A stretch of DNA of 64,000 nt from contig NZ_CP104877.1 of assembly GCF_025452095.1 (NCBI RefSeq), forward strand, positions 186,001-250,000, written 5' to 3'. The stretch comes from Paenarthrobacter sp. JL.01a. GTDB taxonomy: Bacteria > Actinomycetota > Actinomycetes > Actinomycetales > Micrococcaceae. The notes beneath the pieces are model-generated. The model worked only from the letters and a program-made list of their open reading frames with translations, had not been told where the DNA came from and did no database searches. Positions 33,563 to 41,340 of this stretch are shown piece by piece. Both the position numbers and the translations under genes were made by a program. Each line of letters starts with the position of its first letter. Position 1 is the first letter of the stretch.

Positions 33563-36499
33563 ATGCCCCATGGTGACGACGGAAACACGAAAGTAGAGCA
33601 GTTGCTTTCCGCCCTGCGCGGGCAAGGCATCGAGGTGGATGACTCCCCGCGACGGCTCTCCGAGTACTCCTACGATGCTTCCAACTACCGTGTCCGGCCC
33701 GCCGCCGTCGTCTTCCCCGCGAGCGTCAAGGACGTCAGGAAGGTGTTGCACGCTTGTTCCACGCTAGGCGTCCCGGTTACCGCGCGTGGCGGCGGGACGT
33801 CCATGGCAGGCAACGCAATCGGCCAGTCCTTGGTGATCGACCTTTCGCGCCGCTTGACCTCCGTGGGAGAGCTCGACGGCGGCGCGGCGGCGGTCTGGGC
33901 GGACGCCGGCGTCGTCCTCGGCGAACTGCGCTCCTACGTCGAGAAGGCGAGCGGCGGGGAGCTGACCTTCGCCCCGGACCCTTCGTCCATGACCCGGGCC
34001 ACCATTGGCGGCTCCATCGGCAATGACGCCTGCGGAAACCACTCGGTGGCCTACGGACGAATGACCCAGCACGTGCAGGAAATACAACTGGTGACGGCGG
34101 ACGGAGCCCACCTGCATGCGGGACGCGACTTCCTCCGGGCCGTGGACGCGGGTGACCAGCACTCAGTTGCCCGGGCCGCGGAACTGTTGGCGGCCCTGAA
34201 GGAGTTGGCCCAAGCCAACCTGGCCCCGCTCCGGGTTGAGCTGGGAAACATTCCCCGGCAGGTCTCCGGCTACCACCTGGGACACCTCCTGCCCGAGAAC
34301 GGCCTGGATGTGGCGGCCGCCCTGGCAGGAAGCGAAGGCACGTGCGCGCTGGTGGTCCGGGCCAAGGTGGGATTGGTGCCGAAGCCCCGGACCACGGCAC
34401 TCCTGTGCCTCGGCTACGCGAACACCATCGATTCGGCCCGTGATGTGATGACCATCCTTGCGGCCAAGCCAAGCGCCATCGAAGGCCTGGATGCCTCGAT
34501 TGTGGACATCATGCGCCACCGCCGGGGTGCCGCCAGCGTGGACTCCCTTCCGCAGGGCAAGGCGTTCCTGATGGTCGAGTTCCCGGCGGACACCATGGAA
34601 CAAGCCGCCGCTGACTGCGACCGGCTGCTGGAGAAACTCAAAGCTGACGACCGCGTGGTGGACCACGCGATCGTCACCGAGCCGGGAGAGCGGGCCAAGC
34701 TGTGGCGGGTCCGCGAAGACGGCGCCGGGCTTTCCTCACGCAGGATCGACGGTGTCCAGACCTGGCCCGGCTGGGAGGATTCCGCCGTCGCTCCCGAGCG
34801 CTTGGCGGACTACCTCGCGGAACTGCTGCCCCTCGTGGAGAAGTACGGCTACACCGCCTTCATGTACGGGCATTTTGGTGCGGGCTGCGTGCACATGCGC
34901 CTGGACTATGACCTCCGAAGCGATGCTGGCCGGGAGTCCTTTGAGAACTTCACCCGCGAAGCAGCGGCCCTCGTGGTAGCTCACGGCGGCTCCCTTTCCG
35001 GGGAACACGGGGACGGCCGGGCACGCAGCGAACTGCTGGACGTGATGTATTCGCCCGCCATGGTGGGCATCTTCAGGGCGTTCAAACACCTCTGGGATCC
35101 TGCCGGAATCCTGAATCCGGGAATCATCGTGGATCCCGAGCGCTTCGCTGCCTCCCTGGCCCTTGAGGACGTGCCCCTGCCGGGCCCCGCCCACGGCGAG
35201 GCGGCCGCGGTGCCGAGTACCGCCGTCGTGCCTTCTTCCGGAAACCGGAGCCTGCTCCCGGTGGCGAGCCCGTTCGTTGGGAATACCCACGCGTGCATCG
35301 GTGTGGGCCGCTGCCGGGCGACCACCGGTGGTTTCATGTGTCCCAGCTACCGTGCCACGAAGGACGAGAAGGACTCGACGCGGGGCAGGGCGAGGATCCT
35401 GCAGGAACTTACCCGGACCAAAGGCACGAGCCACGGCGGCTGGTCCAGCCCCGAGGTGCGGGAAGCCCTGGATCTGTGCCTATCCTGCAAGGCCTGCTCG
35501 GCTGACTGCCCCACGGGGGTGGATATCGCGGAGGCCAAGTCGGAATTGGTGGATGAGCACTACCGCGGCAAGATCCGGCCCTTCACCCATTATTCGATCG
35601 GTTGGCTGCCGCGGTGGCTGCCGCTGTTGACGCGCATCGCACCCCTCGCCAACGCGGGGACCGGCTTCCGTCCGCTCCGTTGGGTGGGCGAAAAGCTGGG
35701 CGTCAGCGCACGACGACGGCTCCCGGATTTCGCGCTGGCGACTCGCATACGGCGGCGGGTCCGGGAAGCCCAATTCGCGGACAACGCGGATATTCTCCTG
35801 TTCATTGACAGCTTCACCCGCGCGTTCCGGCCCGAGGTGGTCCCCGCCGCAGCCCGGGTGCTGCGCGACTCTGGTCGTTCTGTAGGGTGCACGCCGGACG
35901 CCTGCTGCGGACTGACGTGGATTTCCACCGGTCAGCGCGACGGTGCCCGACGGCGGCTGGCCAGGCTGATCAGCAGGCTCGACGACGGCACGGACCGGGA
36001 CATTGTGGTGTTGGAGCCCAGTTGCGCGGCGGCCATCCGCGACGAAGGTCCAAAAATGGTGGGCGGTGCAGCTGCCGCGCGCGTCGCCGCCCGGGTCCGC
36101 TCGTTTTCCGTGGCCATCGACGAAGCGATCAAGCGTGGCTGGAAGCCGTCAGCGGTTCCGCCCGAAACCGCTGTCCTGCAAACGCACTGCCACGAACACG
36201 CCGTGTTTGGTTCGGGTGCCCAGAAACGGGTCCTGGAGGCGTGGGGAGTGCCGAACGTCGTGGAATCGTCGTCGTGCTGTGGAGTGGCTGGAAACTTTGG
36301 CTTTGAGGCGGAGCACTTCGACATGTCCATGAAGGTAGCCGAGCATTCCATTGTGCCGGCGCTGGACAGGTGTGACGGGCTCGTGCTCACCGACGGGTTC
36401 AGCTGTGCCATGCAGGTTTCGCAGATTGACCCCGATCGCTCCAGCAAACACCTGGCGATTGCCTTGGACTCGCTGAATGCCCGATGGACGGAGGACTAA
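33563..36499 (+). CDS. FAD-linked oxidase fused to 4Fe-4S and CCG domains (D-lactate/D-2-hydroxyacid dehydrogenase type)
   Basis: A 978-residue three-part dehydrogenase. FAD_binding_4 covers about 35-210 (VTARGGGTSMAGNAIGQ), the FAD-oxidase C domain follows to about 530 (GHFGAGCVHMR; GGSLSGEHGDGRAR), the ferredoxin-type domain has CIGVGRC-like and CLSCKACSADCP clusters near 575-660, and CCG-type motifs PDACCGLTW and SSSCCGVAGNFGF lie near 780 and 910. Such quinone- or cytochrome-linked enzymes oxidise D-lactate, glycolate or other D-2-hydroxy acids, fitting the two D-2-hydroxyacid dehydrogenases nearby. The ATG at 33563 has GGAGA upstream. Confidence 0.88.
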   Translation: MPHGDDGNTKVEQLLSALRGQGIEVDDSPRRLSEYSYDASNYRVRPAAVVFPASVKDVRKVLHACSTLGVPVTARGGGTSMAGNAIGQSLVIDLSRRLTSVGELDGGAAAVWADAGVVLGELRSYVEKASGGELTFAPDPSSMTRATIGGSIGNDACGNHSVAYGRMTQHVQEIQLVTADGAHLHAGRDFLRAVDAGDQHSVARAAELLAALKELAQANLAPLRVELGNIPRQVSGYHLGHLLPENGLDVAAALAGSEGTCALVVRAKVGLVPKPRTTALLCLGYANTIDSARDVMTILAAKPSAIEGLDASIVDIMRHRRGAASVDSLPQGKAFLMVEFPADTMEQAAADCDRLLEKLKADDRVVDHAIVTEPGERAKLWRVREDGAGLSSRRIDGVQTWPGWEDSAVAPERLADYLAELLPLVEKYGYTAFMYGHFGAGCVHMRLDYDLRSDAGRESFENFTREAAALVVAHGGSLSGEHGDGRARSELLDVMYSPAMVGIFRAFKHLWDPAGILNPGIIVDPERFAASLALEDVPLPGPAHGEAAAVPSTAVVPSSGNRSLLPVASPFVGNTHACIGVGRCRATTGGFMCPSYRATKDEKDSTRGRARILQELTRTKGTSHGGWSSPEVREALDLCLSCKACSADCPTGVDIAEAKSELVDEHYRGKIRPFTHYSIGWLPRWLPLLTRIAPLANAGTGFRPLRWVGEKLGVSARRRLPDFALATRIRRRVREAQFADNADILLFIDSFTRAFRPEVVPAAARVLRDSGRSVGCTPDACCGLTWISTGQRDGARRRLARLISRLDDGTDRDIVVLEPSCAAAIRDEGPKMVGGAAAARVAARVRSFSVAIDEAIKRGWKPSAVPPETAVLQTHCHEHAVFGSGAQKRVLEAWGVPNVVESSSCCGVAGNFGFEAEHFDMSMKVAEHSIVPALDRCDGLVLTDGFSCAMQVSQIDPDRSSKHLAIALDSLNARWTED

Positions 36500-36697
36500 G
36501 TGGTGTACGTCGGCATTTTCTTCATCCTCGTGGCGGCCGGGTTGCGCTTGGCGGGCGGGCATTTCGCTGGATCGTCCCGTGAAGCCCGGGCCGCGGCCAG
36601 CTTTCGGGGCGTCCATGCGGTTCCCGTGGGAGCCGCCGCCTTCCTGGTTGCTGCGAGCGGTGTTTTCATCGTCGCTGCGGGCATCAGCATTGGCTGA
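36500..36697 (+). CDS. Small membrane protein, unknown function (65 aa)
   Basis: A 65-residue protein starting at a GTG immediately after the preceding stop (a second GTG follows in frame). Two hydrophobic segments, about residues 3-20 and 41-63, flank a basic loop with GSSREARAA, predicting a two-span protein. No family is recognised. Tight linkage suggests co-expression with the FAD/4Fe-4S dehydrogenase, perhaps as a membrane partner, but this is inference. Confidence 0.6.
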   Translation: MVYVGIFFILVAAGLRLAGGHFAGSSREARAAASFRGVHAVPVGAAAFLVAASGVFIVAAGISIG

Positions 36698-36738
36698 TTT
36701 CGGCCGATGCAGACCGCGTCCGGAGGGTGTCCCAACCG

Positions 36739-36755
36739 TGTCCCAAACTGACACG
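36739..36755. promoter_or_regulatory. 17-base regulon box F (TGTCCCA-AAC-TGACACG)
   Basis: A full box preceded by an additional left half site TGTCCCA at 36728. It lies 70 bases before the small gene at 36825. Confidence 0.7.
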
Positions 36756-36824
36756 GTTAGGCCGCGGCGCCGGGACGGATGCTGGAAGTAGCCCAATAAC
36801 CCACCTATTTGAGAGTTGATCTCG

Positions 36825-37022
36825 ATGATGAACAAGAAGCTCGCACACGGACGGCACGTCGAGTGGCTTCGGGCATCGGCACACTTCAACGAAACCGATC
36901 TCGGCGAACGGACCGACCTTCAACTGAAGCGCTCGGGGAAACTCGTTCACCGTCTCCTTCAGGACATGGCAGAAGGCCGCGATACCAGCGATGCCTCGCC
37001 CTGGCCAACGCCTGGCTCCTGA
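36825..37022 (+). CDS. Small hypothetical protein in the 17-base-box regulon (65 aa)
   Basis: A 65-residue soluble, charged protein. Residues 9-50 look helical (GRHVEWLRASAHFNE, LKRSGKLVHRLLQDMAEG), and the tail is proline-rich. No domain is recognised. GAGAG sits nine bases before the ATG at 36825; a TTG at 36816 is also in frame. Box F upstream is good evidence that it is transcribed as part of the island. It could be a small regulator or enzyme accessory; nothing in the sequence decides this. Confidence 0.55.
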   Translation: MMNKKLAHGRHVEWLRASAHFNETDLGERTDLQLKRSGKLVHRLLQDMAEGRDTSDASPWPTPGS

Positions 37023-37601
37023 CACCCATAGTCTGCGGTCCGTAGCGCTTGTTCCCTGGCACTGTGTTCAGGCGCTGCGGCCGCTTCCTTCGTTCCAGGA
37101 GGCAGAGTTGGACAGTCGTGAATCCGGAGGGATGGCAACCGCGTCCCCGGTAGGGCCAGCACCGGGGGACCCGCCCTCAACCCTCATCATTCCGGTCGAC
37201 TTCGGCGGTTCCGCGGGGCCGGACCTAGCGACGGCGTGCCTGCTTCTGGACATGCCGCCGCGGACGTTGATCAGGCGCCTGTGCCGGACCAAGCACACGG
37301 TCAGGTCATTCGCGGCGCCTGCAGCCTCTGCCCTGATCGAGGTGCCGTGGGGGAGTCACTGGCATCAGATGGGCTACGCAGGGAGGCGCGTTAAGACCGT
37401 GCCCCAGGGTTCCCTCATACTCTCTGCCCTTGGCGTCACTCTCACAAGCTGCGACGGCTACACGGACGACCTCGTAATAGGCCGGGTAGGGGAGCGTTTT
37501 GCCGATTGCCTCATTGGGCGAGGCGATTCGGTGTGGCTCCGGTGTTCTCAAGCTAACGACTGTTAGTTAGACTCATTCCATTACCGCCCTTTGAGGATGA
37601 A
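37023..37601. other. Stretch without a confident gene before tetR 2
   Basis: About 580 bases hold no convincing gene. A plus-strand frame from 37134 to 37566 contains DLATACLLLDMPPRTLIRRL, faintly like an AraC-type helix-turn-helix, but the rest has no family character, and a competing minus-strand frame exists. It may be remnant DNA. The tetR operator lies at its right end. Confidence 0.35.
37553..37566. promoter_or_regulatory. TetR-type operator 3 (CTAAC-GACT-GTTAG)
   Basis: A copy of the inverted repeat found twice before the paralogous regulator at 7579, placed 36 bases before this tetR start. It is followed by TTAG, as is operator 2. Confidence 0.75.
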
Positions 37602-38267
37602 ATGAGTCCATCTCCGCGTGAGCAGGCGAACGCTGCTGTCCTGGAATTCCTGTCGAAACGCGACTGGTCCGCCCAGACGCACGCCCGGAAGAGGATCCTC
37701 CTGGCTTTCCTTCGGTTGGCTGCCACCAACGGTTACAACTCGGTGAGCATGCGTACGCTCGGCCGCGAGTTGGGACTAAAGGCGCCGAGCCTCTACTCCA
37801 GTTTTCCCCAGGGCAAGGACCAGATTGTGGCCGAGTCGCTCCTTTGGTTTACCCATGGATTCGCCCGCGAGCTTCTGGAAGCCGTTCAGCATATTCCCTG
37901 CGCGGGTGACTCGTGGGCGGCCCTTGTCCGCTTCCATGTGATCCAGCAGGTGAGCAGGCCCGAGGCGGAGCTCTGGAACCTGCTGGTTGCCTCGGACAGG
38001 GTGGCTGGTTTCCTGGGGGAAGGCCTGCGTCATGAGTTGTCCCTTTGGCAGCGCCTGCACGAGCAGATGTATGCGGCCGCAGCGGAGGAGATGGGGCTGG
38101 CGGTATCCCACCAAACCATCCAGGCCATTTTTACGCTGCTCGACGGCGCTCCCCATTGGTCCGGCTGGGACGGCGCGGCTGCCCAGTTGGAAAGCCTGGC
38201 GGACCACGGGGTGGCCCTGTCCCGTTCCTTGCTCGAAGTCAGTGCCGGAAGCCGCGTCGGTACGTAG
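37602..38267 (+). CDS. TetR/AcrR family transcriptional regulator, paralogue of the one at 7579
   Basis: A 221-residue TetR protein. The helix-turn-helix region covers about 27-72 (ATNGYNSVSMRTLGRELGLK, PSLYSSFPQGKDQIV). It aligns along its whole length with the 7579 regulator, including WNLLVASDR and HEQMYAAAAEEMG, so the two arose by duplication. The shared operator suggests overlapping DNA targets. GAGGATGAA precedes the ATG. It lies just upstream of box G and permease 2 and may modulate that gene. Confidence 0.9.
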   Translation: MSPSPREQANAAVLEFLSKRDWSAQTHARKRILLAFLRLAATNGYNSVSMRTLGRELGLKAPSLYSSFPQGKDQIVAESLLWFTHGFARELLEAVQHIPCAGDSWAALVRFHVIQQVSRPEAELWNLLVASDRVAGFLGEGLRHELSLWQRLHEQMYAAAAEEMGLAVSHQTIQAIFTLLDGAPHWSGWDGAAAQLESLADHGVALSRSLLEVSAGSRVGT

Positions 38268-38274
38268 TCGGCAC

Positions 38275-38291
38275 TGTCCCAACATGGCACA
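38275..38291. promoter_or_regulatory. 17-base regulon box G (TGTCCCA-ACA-TGGCACA)
   Basis: A box 63 bases before the permease 2 ATG, the same distance as box D to permease 1. A TACTGT -10 candidate follows after 22 bases. Confidence 0.75.
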
Positions 38292-38313
38292 ACGCCCCTC
38301 CTTAACCCGTCGC

Positions 38314-38319
38314 TACTGT
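38314..38319 (+). promoter_or_regulatory. Candidate -10 element of permease 2 (TACTGT)
   Basis: TACTGTGAT stands at the same position relative to its box as TAGTGTGAT does before permease 1, while most bases between box and -10 differ. That supports functional spacing rather than recent copying alone. Confidence 0.55.
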
Positions 38320-38353
38320 GATATGGAACTCAATATTCAGTGATGAGGATTAC

Positions 38354-39817
38354 ATGAATAACACCACCCTTGACGCACCAGAGGTGTCGCGTCACACCCA
38401 GGAGAACCGGCTCAGCGGCAATATGGGAGTGGGCGAGCTTGTGATGAACGTGCTCGCCTTCTCTTCGCCCTTGGCCACGGTAGCGGGCACCCTTCCGGTC
38501 CTGCTGATGTTCAGCGGGCAGACAGCGCCGGCCATCTACCTGCTGGTCACGCTCATGCTCCTGATCTTCTCCGTCGGTTTTGTGAAGATGAGCCGCAGCG
38601 TCCAAGGCCCTGGTGGCTTCTACTCCTTTGTCACCGCAGGGCTCGGCAAGCCCGCAGGCCTGGGAGGTGCCTTCCTTGCGCTGTTCGGCTACATTTTCAT
38701 CGGCTTCTTCGCGCCGTCCTTCTTTGGCGTGACGCTCCAGGGCTTCGTGGTCAACACCCTGGGCGGGCCTGACATCCCCTGGTATTGGTACGCGCTGGCC
38801 ATTACCGCTGTCACTACGCTGCTGGCCTACAACCGAATTGATCTATCGGCCAAGCTGCTGACCCTTGTCATGCTGCTGGAAGTGGCGGTGATCGTTGTGT
38901 TCGATGTGGTGTCCTTCTCCACAAACGGACTGGAAGCAGTGCAGGGCGCAGGACTTGCCCTCCCGTCGATCACCGACGCAACCCTGGGACTGGCACTCCT
39001 TTTCGCAGTGGGCAACTTCTTCGGATTCGAGGCAACCGTGATCTACCGGGACGAGGTCAAGAACCCGGACAAGACCATCTCCCGGGCCACCTATCTTGCC
39101 GTCGTGGGCATCGGCATCTTCTACGCAGTGGCAGCGTGGGCCTACATCGCATTCTTTGGTGCGGACAAGATCCAGGCCGAGGCTTCGAGCAACACGGTGA
39201 ACCTCTTCAATGACGCGCTCGTGGGCCTCGTGGGACGAATTTTCGCGGACGTCGCCGTCATCCTGCTCATCACGTCCGTCCTGGCCTGCATGCTGTCCAT
39301 CCAGAACATCGCTGCCAGGTACAGTTTTGCCCTTGCCTCGGATCACGCTCTTCCCAGGTTCCTGGGCAGGGTCCACCCGAAGCACAAGTCGCCGTACGTC
39401 TCGGCGTTGGCTGTGGGCATCATTTGGGCTGCGGCGACCGTACTCTTTACGGTCCTGGGCGTTGCACCGGAGGCGCTGTATCCCATCGCCAGCGGAAGTG
39501 GCACCTTTGCCGTGCTGCTCCTGATGTTCATCACGAGCTTCGCCGTCCTGGTCTACTTCATCCGCCGCCGTGGCTTCGCGCCGGAATCGGTGTGGAAGAC
39601 CATCGTCGCACCCATCATCAGTGTTTTGTTCCTTGGAGCCATCACGTACCTGGCCATCGCCAACTACCCGGAACTGATCGGCGGTTCGGCGGTCCTGACC
39701 CTGATCTTCATGACCTTCACGTTCGCGCTCTTCTTCGGCGGCATCGTCTATGCCTTCTTCCTGCGGACCAAGCGCCCCGACATCTACGCCCGCCTGGGCC
39801 GCCAGCGGATCGACTGA
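38354..39817 (+). CDS. APC superfamily amino acid/amine permease 2
   Basis: A 487-residue, roughly 12-span permease, nearly the same as the product of 27708. It has the same GNMGVGELVMNVLAFSSPL opening, GNFFGFEATVIYRDEVKNPDK loop and CLRTKRPDIYARLGRQ-like end. Differences cluster around the fifth to sixth membrane segments (FSTNGLEAVQGAG versus ASGDVSQGVG), so ligand range may differ. GATGAGGATTAC precedes the ATG. It is the last member of the box regulon and is followed by a bidirectional terminator. Confidence 0.9.
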   Translation: MNNTTLDAPEVSRHTQENRLSGNMGVGELVMNVLAFSSPLATVAGTLPVLLMFSGQTAPAIYLLVTLMLLIFSVGFVKMSRSVQGPGGFYSFVTAGLGKPAGLGGAFLALFGYIFIGFFAPSFFGVTLQGFVVNTLGGPDIPWYWYALAITAVTTLLAYNRIDLSAKLLTLVMLLEVAVIVVFDVVSFSTNGLEAVQGAGLALPSITDATLGLALLFAVGNFFGFEATVIYRDEVKNPDKTISRATYLAVVGIGIFYAVAAWAYIAFFGADKIQAEASSNTVNLFNDALVGLVGRIFADVAVILLITSVLACMLSIQNIAARYSFALASDHALPRFLGRVHPKHKSPYVSALAVGIIWAAATVLFTVLGVAPEALYPIASGSGTFAVLLLMFITSFAVLVYFIRRRGFAPESVWKTIVAPIISVLFLGAITYLAIANYPELIGGSAVLTLIFMTFTFALFFGGIVYAFFLRTKRPDIYARLGRQRID

Positions 39818-39820
39818 GCC

Positions 39821-39857
39821 GGAACGGGCGGCCATGGGGCACAGGGCCGCCCGTTCC
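39821..39857. terminator. Bidirectional hairpin between permease 2 and dctA
   Basis: A perfect 13-bp stem (GGAACGGGCGGCC) with an 11-base loop lies between convergent genes and marks the right end of the catabolic island. Confidence 0.65.
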
Positions 39858-39865
39858 CACATTCA

Positions 39866-41200
39866 TCAGGAGACGGCAACTGCTGCGGGGACGGGCGAGG
39901 CCGCAACTTTGCCCTCGAAGGCTGCAAGCATCGCCTCCCGGTCGAACTGGCCTTCCCATTTCGCCACCACAAACGTGGCTACACAGTTGCCGAGCAGGTT
40001 CACCACGACGCGCATGGAGTCCATGAGCCGGTCCGCTCCGAGGAGCAGTGCAACCCCGGCGACAGGGAAGATGCCCAGCGCTCCTGCCGTGGCGGACAGG
40101 GCGAGGAAGGCGGAGCCTGGCACGCCGGCCATGCCTTTGGACGTCAGCATCAGCACTCCGAGTGCGGCCAATTGCTGCCCGAGGTCCAGGTTGTGGCCGA
40201 AGGCCTGGGCGAGGAAAAGCAGGGAGATGGAGAGGTAGAGCGCCGCGCCGTCGAGGTTGAAGGAGTATCCGGTGGGAACCACCAGGCCTGTGGTCGCCCT
40301 GGAGCAGCCGGCGTTGGTCAGTTTGGTCATGATCCGTGGCAGTACGGATTCGGTGGAGGCCGTGCCCAGGGCCAACAGGAACTCTTCGCGTGAGTACTTG
40401 ATGAACTGCCACAGCGGGACGCGCGGGTAGACCCAGGCGACGACGAACAGCAGTCCGATGAAGACCAGGGCGGAGCCGTAGCATGCGGCGATCAGGAGTG
40501 CGTAGGTGCTGAGCGAGCTGAGACCGTACTGGCCGATGATGAAGGCCATGGCGCCGAAGGCACCCACCGGGGCAACCCGCATCACCCAGGCCATGATCTT
40601 GAAGAAGAGCTCGAGGGTGGTCTCCATGACGTCGATAACCGGCTTGCACTTTTCCCGGCCCACCACCACGATTGCAGCCCCGAAGAAGACCGCGAAACAC
40701 AGGACCTGAAGCAAGGAGTTGGAGGCGAATGCGCCCACCACGCTGGCAGGGATGATGCCCAGCAGGAACTGTCCCGCATCCTTGGGTGGGGCGGTGGTGG
40801 TCTTGGCATTCACTGCATCCGCGGACAACGTGGCGGGATCGATGTTCAGGCCAGCGCCCGGCTGCACGATGTTGGCCACTACCAGTCCGAAAGCCAGGGC
40901 GAAGAGCGTGGCGGCGGTGAAGTAGATCAAGGCTTTCGCGCCCACCCGGCCCACAGCTTTGACGTCTCCCAATGCGGAGATCCCTGTGACGATGACCAGG
41001 AAGATCAGTGGGGCGATGACCATCTTGATGAGCTGGATGAAGCCGTCGCCCAAGGGGCGAAGCGCGGAACCAAGGTCGGGCCAGAGGTAGCCGATGCTGA
41101 TCCCCAGCACCACGGCCACCAGGATCTGGAAGAACAGGGATTTGTACAGGGGCTTCTTGGCCGCCGGGCTCATGGCGGAGGCGGGTGCAGGGATCTTCAA
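39866..41200 (-). CDS. dctA: C4-dicarboxylate/cation symporter of the DAACS family
   Basis: A 444-residue transporter with 8-9 membrane segments and hairpin-loop motifs of the glutamate/dicarboxylate symporter family: a serine-containing LGTASTESVLP near 270-280 (HP1), TTGLVVPTGYSFNLDGAALY near 294-313, and LTSKGMAGVPGSAFL near 344-358 (HP2). The GVPGS motif and overall similarity favour DctA, importing succinate, fumarate and malate, over GltP. An IclR-like operator lies about 120 bases upstream. Confidence 0.88.
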   Translation of the reverse strand: MKIPAPASAMSPAAKKPLYKSLFFQILVAVVLGISIGYLWPDLGSALRPLGDGFIQLIKMVIAPLIFLVIVTGISALGDVKAVGRVGAKALIYFTAATLFALAFGLVVANIVQPGAGLNIDPATLSADAVNAKTTTAPPKDAGQFLLGIIPASVVGAFASNSLLQVLCFAVFFGAAIVVVGREKCKPVIDVMETTLELFFKIMAWVMRVAPVGAFGAMAFIIGQYGLSSLSTYALLIAACYGSALVFIGLLFVVAWVYPRVPLWQFIKYSREEFLLALGTASTESVLPRIMTKLTNAGCSRATTGLVVPTGYSFNLDGAALYLSISLLFLAQAFGHNLDLGQQLAALGVLMLTSKGMAGVPGSAFLALSATAGALGIFPVAGVALLLGADRLMDSMRVVVNLLGNCVATFVVAKWEGQFDREAMLAAFEGKVAASPVPAAVAVS

Positions 41201-41323
41201 AGTGGCGCCTATCTGTGCGATGGCCGTGCAGGGTCACGGTCCGGGATCACCTAAGACGCTATGGAAGGGTTGTTTCCGGGATGCTAATTCCAAGGGCTTG
41301 CTGTGTTTAATATCGGAATCAAG

Positions 41324-41339
41324 TTTCCATAATGCGAAA
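41324..41339. promoter_or_regulatory. Candidate IclR-family operator upstream of dctA
   Basis: TTTCCATAATGCGAAA is an imperfect inverted repeat of the type bound by IclR-family regulators (TTTC and GAAA ends). It lies in the AT-rich gap upstream of dctA. Two AAGGGCTTG direct repeats at 41292 and 41343 flank it. No iclR gene is present in the window. Confidence 0.4.
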
Positions 41340-41340
41340 T

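Noticed and set aside
36991-37566. A 191-codon plus-strand frame before the second tetR
   Set aside because: It overlaps the better supported 36825 gene, runs into the tetR operator, and shows only a faint helix-turn-helix-like patch.
10571-38291. TGGCAC within the boxes read as sigma-54 -24 elements
   Set aside because: The TTGC -12 partner is not at the right distance, the boxes are symmetric, and actinobacteria generally lack sigma-54.
39717-41237. A 506-codon frame overlapping dctA on the same strand
   Set aside because: Its product is R/P/G/H-rich without membrane segments, while the overlapping frame is a complete DAACS transporter.
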